From Candidatus Saccharimonadota bacterium (GTDB lineage Bacteria > Patescibacteriota > Saccharimonadia > Saccharimonadales > JACDFO01), in the NCBI GenBank assembly GCA_013815785.1, contig JACDFO010000008.1, positions 1-7,696 of the forward strand: DNA of 7,696 nucleotides, given 5' to 3'. Position 1 is the stretch's first letter. Each line of letters opens with the position of its first letter. The position numbers were made by a program, and so were the translations under genes. This document shows, piece by piece, positions 5,271-7,696 of the stretch. The notes under the pieces are model-generated. The model did not search any database. It saw only the letters and a list, made by a program, of their open reading frames with translations, and was not told the DNA's origin.

Positions 5271-5295
5271 TATACGACTTGCGGGTGTCGTATAA
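5270..5295 (+). repeat. Inverted repeat across the 5' end of tRNA-Gly
   Basis: TTATACGAC (5270-5278) and GTCGTATAA (5287-5295) are perfect 9-bp inverted copies separated by eight bases. The right arm covers tRNA positions 7 to 15, including part of the D arm. The left arm lies between the -10 and the mature 5' end. Confidence 0.6.
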
Positions 5296-5355
5296 CGGCC
5301 ATTATGTATCCTTCCCAAGGATGAAACGGGGGTTCGACTCCCCCCACCCGCACCA
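5281..5355 (+). tRNA. tRNA-Gly(CCC)
   Basis: Acceptor GCGGGTG pairs with CACCCGC, with discriminator A and encoded CCA. The anticodon stem TATCC/GGATG (one T-G pair) carries the loop TTCCCAA with anticodon CCC. The T arm stem is built from GGGGG/CCCCC with the loop TTCGACT. It reads GGG codons. It is divergent from tRNA-Thr and lies 97 bases before tRNA-Asp on the same strand. Confidence 0.94.
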
Positions 5356-5370
5356 GAAGCGTTGCTTTTT
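5356..5370 (+). terminator. Weak terminator after tRNA-Gly
   Basis: GAAGC and GCTTT form a short stem with a three-base loop that merges into a five-T tract. The stem is only four strong pairs plus one G-T pair, so this may be inefficient. tRNA-Asp, which has no clear promoter of its own, may then be reached by read-through. Confidence 0.3.
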
Positions 5371-5452
5371 ACCCCTGTAACTGCTAATATCCCTTAGTCT
5401 TTATATGGGGGCAGCCTTAACAGTTTAATTGTAATTTGAGACTCTGTCCTGC

Positions 5453-5529
5453 GGGCTCGTGGTGTAGGGGCCTAACATGCCTCCCTGTCACGGAGGAGAT
5501 CGCCGGTTCGAATCCGGTCGGGCCCGCCA
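5453..5529 (+). tRNA. tRNA-Asp(GTC)
   Basis: Acceptor GGGCTCG pairs with CGGGCCC (one T-G pair). The discriminator G, the aspartate identity base, is followed by encoded CCA. The D stem is GTGT/ACAT. The anticodon stem CCTCC/GGAGG carries the loop CTGTCAC with anticodon GTC. The T stem GCCGG/CCGGT carries the loop TTCGAAT. An open frame through this gene is a chance reading of the tRNA. Confidence 0.95.
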
Positions 5530-5569
5530 GACAGCATCTCAAACAAATTATCCAGATAGGCCTGTCTGG
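5527..5569 (+). repeat. Repeated half-sites and near-palindrome upstream of the kinase gene
   Basis: CCAGATAGGCCTGTCTGG (5552-5569) is an 18-bp palindrome with one mismatch per arm comparison. A third half-site, CCAGACAG, lies at 5527-5534 and includes the tRNA-Asp CCA end; it matches the minus-strand reading of the palindrome's right arm. The group ends 22 bp before the kinase -35 box, a usual place for an activator or repressor. Confidence 0.45.
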
Positions 5570-5591
5570 GATGGCCAGTACGGATATCTTA

Positions 5592-5621
5592 TTGACACTT
5601 TGGAGTATTAGTCGTCATACT
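5592..5621 (+). promoter_or_regulatory. Promoter of the sensor kinase gene
   Basis: A perfect TTGACA (5592-5597) is followed after 18 bp by CATACT (5616-5621). The expected start is near 5628, leaving an 80-base leader that holds a 17-codon frame. Confidence 0.65.
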
Positions 5622-5660
5622 GCAATTACCAAGGGTCTTTAGTTTGTTTGGATAAGTAAT

Positions 5661-5714
5661 ATGAGTAATTCGCCGCTTAAATTTTGGATTGAAAAATTAG
5701 GACTCCGCACATGA
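5661..5714 (+). CDS. Possible 17-codon leader frame overlapping the kinase start
   Basis: An ATG at 5661 opens the peptide MSNSPLKFWIEKLGLRT, whose TGA overlaps the kinase ATG as ATGA. This is the usual geometry of translational coupling. The frame has only a poor GGA-type ribosome site, while the kinase has its own AGGA site inside this frame. The peptide is not recognised. At this length it may well be chance. Confidence 0.3.
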   Translation: MSNSPLKFWIEKLGLRT

Positions 5715-6928
5715 AGCAGGAGAACAATAAAAAGAGCGGACTGAAAAAACTCAGCCAGCAGAAGAGTACGATTAAAACCCTAAAGGAACTACTGATTTAT
5801 TATCAGGAAATTACCGATACGGTAAGAGAGCCCTTCATCATTCTTGACAAAAATCTATGCGTTGTCACAGCAAACCAGGCTTTCTACGACACGTTTAAGG
5901 TGTTAAAAACACATACTGAAGGAGAGTTAATCTATCAATTGGGCAATAACCAATGGGACTCTCCAAAACTGCGTGAACTGCTGGAAAATATCCTGCCCAA
6001 AAAAAAGGTGATGAACGATTTTGAGGTCAAGCATGACTTTCCTGACATTGGAACCAAAATAATGCTCTTAAATGCCCGGCAAGTCGACCACAAGCAACTC
6101 ATACTGCTTGCAATCGAAGATATTACGAAGCTCAAGAAGTTTCAGTCGGATTCAGACGAAATGACAGCGAACCTAACTAGGCAGCACACTAAACTCAAGG
6201 CACTGGGCGATGCCAAAGATGAGTTTGTCGAAATGGCTTCTCACCAGCTTCGTACTCCAGCCACTATCGTAAAGCAGTATGCTGGCATGCTACGCGAAGG
6301 CTATGCGGGCGAGCTATCAAAGGCCCAGGCTGAGATGCTTGATAGTGCCATCATAGGCAATGAGCGGCAGCTGGAAATAATCGAGGACTTGCTCAAAGTA
6401 GCCCGTGTCGATGCCGGGAAGGTTTCCTTAGCAAAGAAGAATCATAACATCACACAACTTATTGAGGATGTCGTAAAAAAACAACTTGTAACGTTTGAAA
6501 AGCGTGACCAGAGCATCGTGTTCAATCAGCCCACCAAAATGATTTGCGTAGACATGGATGCAAAATTGATACGGATGGTTTTAGAAAACTTACTGGATAA
6601 CGCCAGCAAGTACTCTCGTGTGAATAAAACGATAACCATCGGGCTTAAACAAAGTAAGGCCCAAACTACGATAACCATCGACGACTCTGGGGTAGGAATA
6701 CTCAAAGATGATCAAAAGAAACTGTTCAAAAAATTTTCCCGTATCGATAACCCATTATCCATTGCCACAGAAGGCACCGGCCTAGGCTTGTATTGGGTTA
6801 AGAAAATTGTAGATTTGCATGACGGCCAGATAGAAGTAAAATCTGTAATAAATAAAGGTTCGATATTCACGATTAAGCTACCTATCCACTCAACCGATAC
6901 CGGCCCTCGTGAAGTAATTTTAGTCTAA
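5711..6928 (+). CDS. Soluble PAS sensor histidine kinase
   Basis: This is a cytoplasmic two-component kinase of 405 residues with no membrane segment. A basic, likely helical N-terminus (1-36) leads to a PAS domain (about 37-140) containing the segment NARQV and ending in the usual DITKLKK. A linker coil then leads to HisKA, with phospho-acceptor His178 in MASHQLRTP. The HATPase domain shows the N box ENLLDNASKYS (292-302), the G1 box DDSGVGI (324-330), the F box LFKKFSRID and the G2 box GTGLGL (355-360). All catalytic motifs are intact, so it should be active. The start is supported by AGGA eight bases upstream. No response regulator lies next to it in the window. The signal is unknown; a PAS of this kind could sense a small ligand or redox state. 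Its own promoter and a downstream hairpin bound the unit. Confidence 0.93.
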   Translation: MKQENNKKSGLKKLSQQKSTIKTLKELLIYYQEITDTVREPFIILDKNLCVVTANQAFYDTFKVLKTHTEGELIYQLGNNQWDSPKLRELLENILPKKKVMNDFEVKHDFPDIGTKIMLLNARQVDHKQLILLAIEDITKLKKFQSDSDEMTANLTRQHTKLKALGDAKDEFVEMASHQLRTPATIVKQYAGMLREGYAGELSKAQAEMLDSAIIGNERQLEIIEDLLKVARVDAGKVSLAKKNHNITQLIEDVVKKQLVTFEKRDQSIVFNQPTKMICVDMDAKLIRMVLENLLDNASKYSRVNKTITIGLKQSKAQTTITIDDSGVGILKDDQKKLFKKFSRIDNPLSIATEGTGLGLYWVKKIVDLHDGQIEVKSVINKGSIFTIKLPIHSTDTGPREVILV

Positions 6929-6943
6929 CTTCCATACACAACG

Positions 6944-7123
6944 TTAATGCTTACTCCGATTATTCCAGTAGACATAGTCAGGCTGTAGTAGTGAAAAGTC
7001 GGTAATACCTTCTGATGCTTCTACAAAGTAGTTCCAACCTGTTCCGTTATGGTCCGCCAAACAATGAATCCTATCCTTGAGATAGGGTTTTTTATTTAAT
7101 CGTAATCGTTTAGAGACTATTAC
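6944..7123 (-). CDS. Displaced reading frame after the S8 peptidase: probable C-terminal segment
   Basis: In the frame -1 to the upstream peptidase, the minus strand is open for 59 codons from 7123 to the TAA at 6944-6946. The second half reads like folded secreted protein: DHNGTGWNYFVEASEG, then a Tyr/Trp/Asn-rich end finishing NNRSKH. The open stretch starts exactly where the peptidase frame ends (AAG TAA). One added A there (AAA GTA) would join them into a single protein ending 15 bases from the kinase stop. It may be a frameshifted tail, a sequencing indel, or a separate small gene. Its first possible start codon is a TTG (7055-7057), nine bases after AAGGATAGG, giving 38 residues. The family is not recognised. 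Confidence 0.45.
   Translation of the reverse strand, partial: VIVSKRLRLNKKPYLKDRIHCLADHNGTGWNYFVEASEGITDFSLLQPDYVYWNNRSKH
7067..7093 (+). terminator. Intrinsic terminator downstream of the kinase
   Basis: AATCCTATC (7067-7075) pairs with GATAGGGTT (7081-7089, one T-G pair) around a five-base loop, and the stem runs into six T. It lies about 140 bases after the kinase stop and within the displaced minus-strand frame. No other plus-strand gene is visible between. Confidence 0.65.
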
Positions 7124-7696
7124 TTATCAGGGTCGCGGTTTTCGAATTCCCTTGGAATAGAAAGGCTACGAATCAGTTGCGGCTGATCGGTTGGCAAGTT
7201 CAGGCAGAGATTGGCAAAAAGCTGAACGGTATAACCCTTCGCTATTGCCTGGTAACGTTCTACCTCGCTGATGGTATAGAAAATATCCGTGCCTTTACTA
7301 AGTCTATAAACTGGGGTAGTTCCTGGGCGATTCGTCTCGCAAGAATAAGCATAGAACGGCTTGCTGAGATCGTAGCGTCCTAAATAATCTCCGACACTGA
7401 CTGGATTATAGGCGTAACGCATGAACGGCAATGGAATCGATGTAACTCTTTGGAGTAAAGCGCTAGCATTGGCTCGGCCAAACCCTAATGTATTTGAACG
7501 TGCCTGATTTACTGGAATGGTCAATCGGTTTGTGTGCTCGGTCAAAGCGGCAATCAACTGCCCGGAACCGGCCTGAGGCTGATGACTACGTGCCAAGGTT
7601 AATAAACCAGCGACCAGAGGGGTTGAAAACGATGTTCCCGCAATTCCAGAGCTATAGGCGCTGATTTGATTGCTGCTAGACCACACTGGGCTAGTT
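7120..7696 (-). CDS. Subtilisin-like (S8) peptidase, C-terminal part (5' end beyond window)
   Basis: The gene enters from the right edge, so only the last 190 or so codons are seen. The segment GTSFSTPLVAGLL carries the S8 active-site serine (GTSxxTPxVAG), and the IAGTSF region fits the family. The catalytic Asp and His and any signal peptide lie outside the window. After the catalytic core comes a spacer, then a short region with PVYRL and FYTISEVERYQAIAKGY. This resembles one half of the DUF5648-type repeats found at the ends of some secreted proteins; that match is from memory. Two cysteines, in YSCET and ANLCLN, could form a disulfide if the protein is exported. The frame ends at TAA 7120-7122, followed at once by TAG. 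A protein-like stretch continues in another frame, so this end may be a frameshift. Confidence 0.85.
   Translation of the reverse strand, partial: TSPVWSSSNQISAYSSGIAGTSFSTPLVAGLLTLARSHQPQAGSGQLIAALTEHTNRLTIPVNQARSNTLGFGRANASALLQRVTSIPLPFMRYAYNPVSVGDYLGRYDLSKPFYAYSCETNRPGTTPVYRLSKGTDIFYTISEVERYQAIAKGYTVQLFANLCLNLPTDQPQLIRSLSIPREFENRDPDK

Noticed and set aside
5436..5642. A 68-codon open frame through tRNA-Asp on the plus strand
   Set aside because: It reads through the tRNA gene and its promoter region; the tRNA cloverleaf explains the sequence and no ribosome site is present.
1..7696. Search for CRISPR arrays, insertion sequences and attachment sites
   Set aside because: No repeated spacer-like units, transposase motifs, terminal inverted repeats or tRNA 3'-end duplications were seen by eye.

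Overview
This window looks like a piece of a small-genome bacterium of moderate GC. The Candidate Phyla Radiation (Patescibacteria), possibly a Saccharibacteria relative, is my best guess. That guess rests on a threonyl-tRNA synthetase without its TGS domain, a divergent short NrdR, scattered single tRNA genes and compact spacing; it is an inference, not a demonstrated placement. The standard code is used, with TGA read as stop.

Layout. Positions 1-646 hold the N-terminal part of thrS (minus). Its upstream region (647-925) has no protein gene but carries an extended -10 promoter close to the start codon and, further up, a terminator-type hairpin that may be a leader attenuator. A tRNA-Val(GAC) gene (plus) with its own promoter follows. 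It ends in a bidirectional terminator that overlaps the stop codon of tgt (minus, 1033-2280), a queuine/preQ1 tRNA-ribosyltransferase with an unusual cysteine-bearing insertion. Divergent from tgt is a very small self-contained plus-strand unit (2327-2541): near-consensus promoter, Shine-Dalgarno, 38-codon TTG-start frame and strong terminator. Its product is unrecognised. nrdR (plus) follows and meets head-on a two-gene minus-strand operon: a small three-helix membrane protein and a membrane glycosyltransferase family 2 enzyme, joined by TAATG overlap.

Positions 5137-5529 form a tRNA cluster: Thr(CGT) on minus, then Gly(CCC) and Asp(GTC) on plus, with the promoter region of the divergent Thr/Gly pair rich in symmetric sequence. 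Next comes a PAS-HisKA-HATPase soluble sensor kinase (plus), preceded by a palindrome, a promoter and a possible 17-codon coupled leader frame. The right edge holds the C-terminal part of a subtilisin-like (S8) peptidase on minus, followed in another frame by a further stretch that reads like protein and ends 15 bases from the kinase stop codon.

Functional themes are translation (thrS, four tRNAs, Tgt), nucleotide-reduction control (NrdR), surface glycan synthesis (GT2 pair), signalling (orphan kinase) and secreted proteolysis (S8). The least explained parts are the 38-codon unit, the Tgt insertion, the thrS leader hairpin and the displaced frame after the S8 gene.
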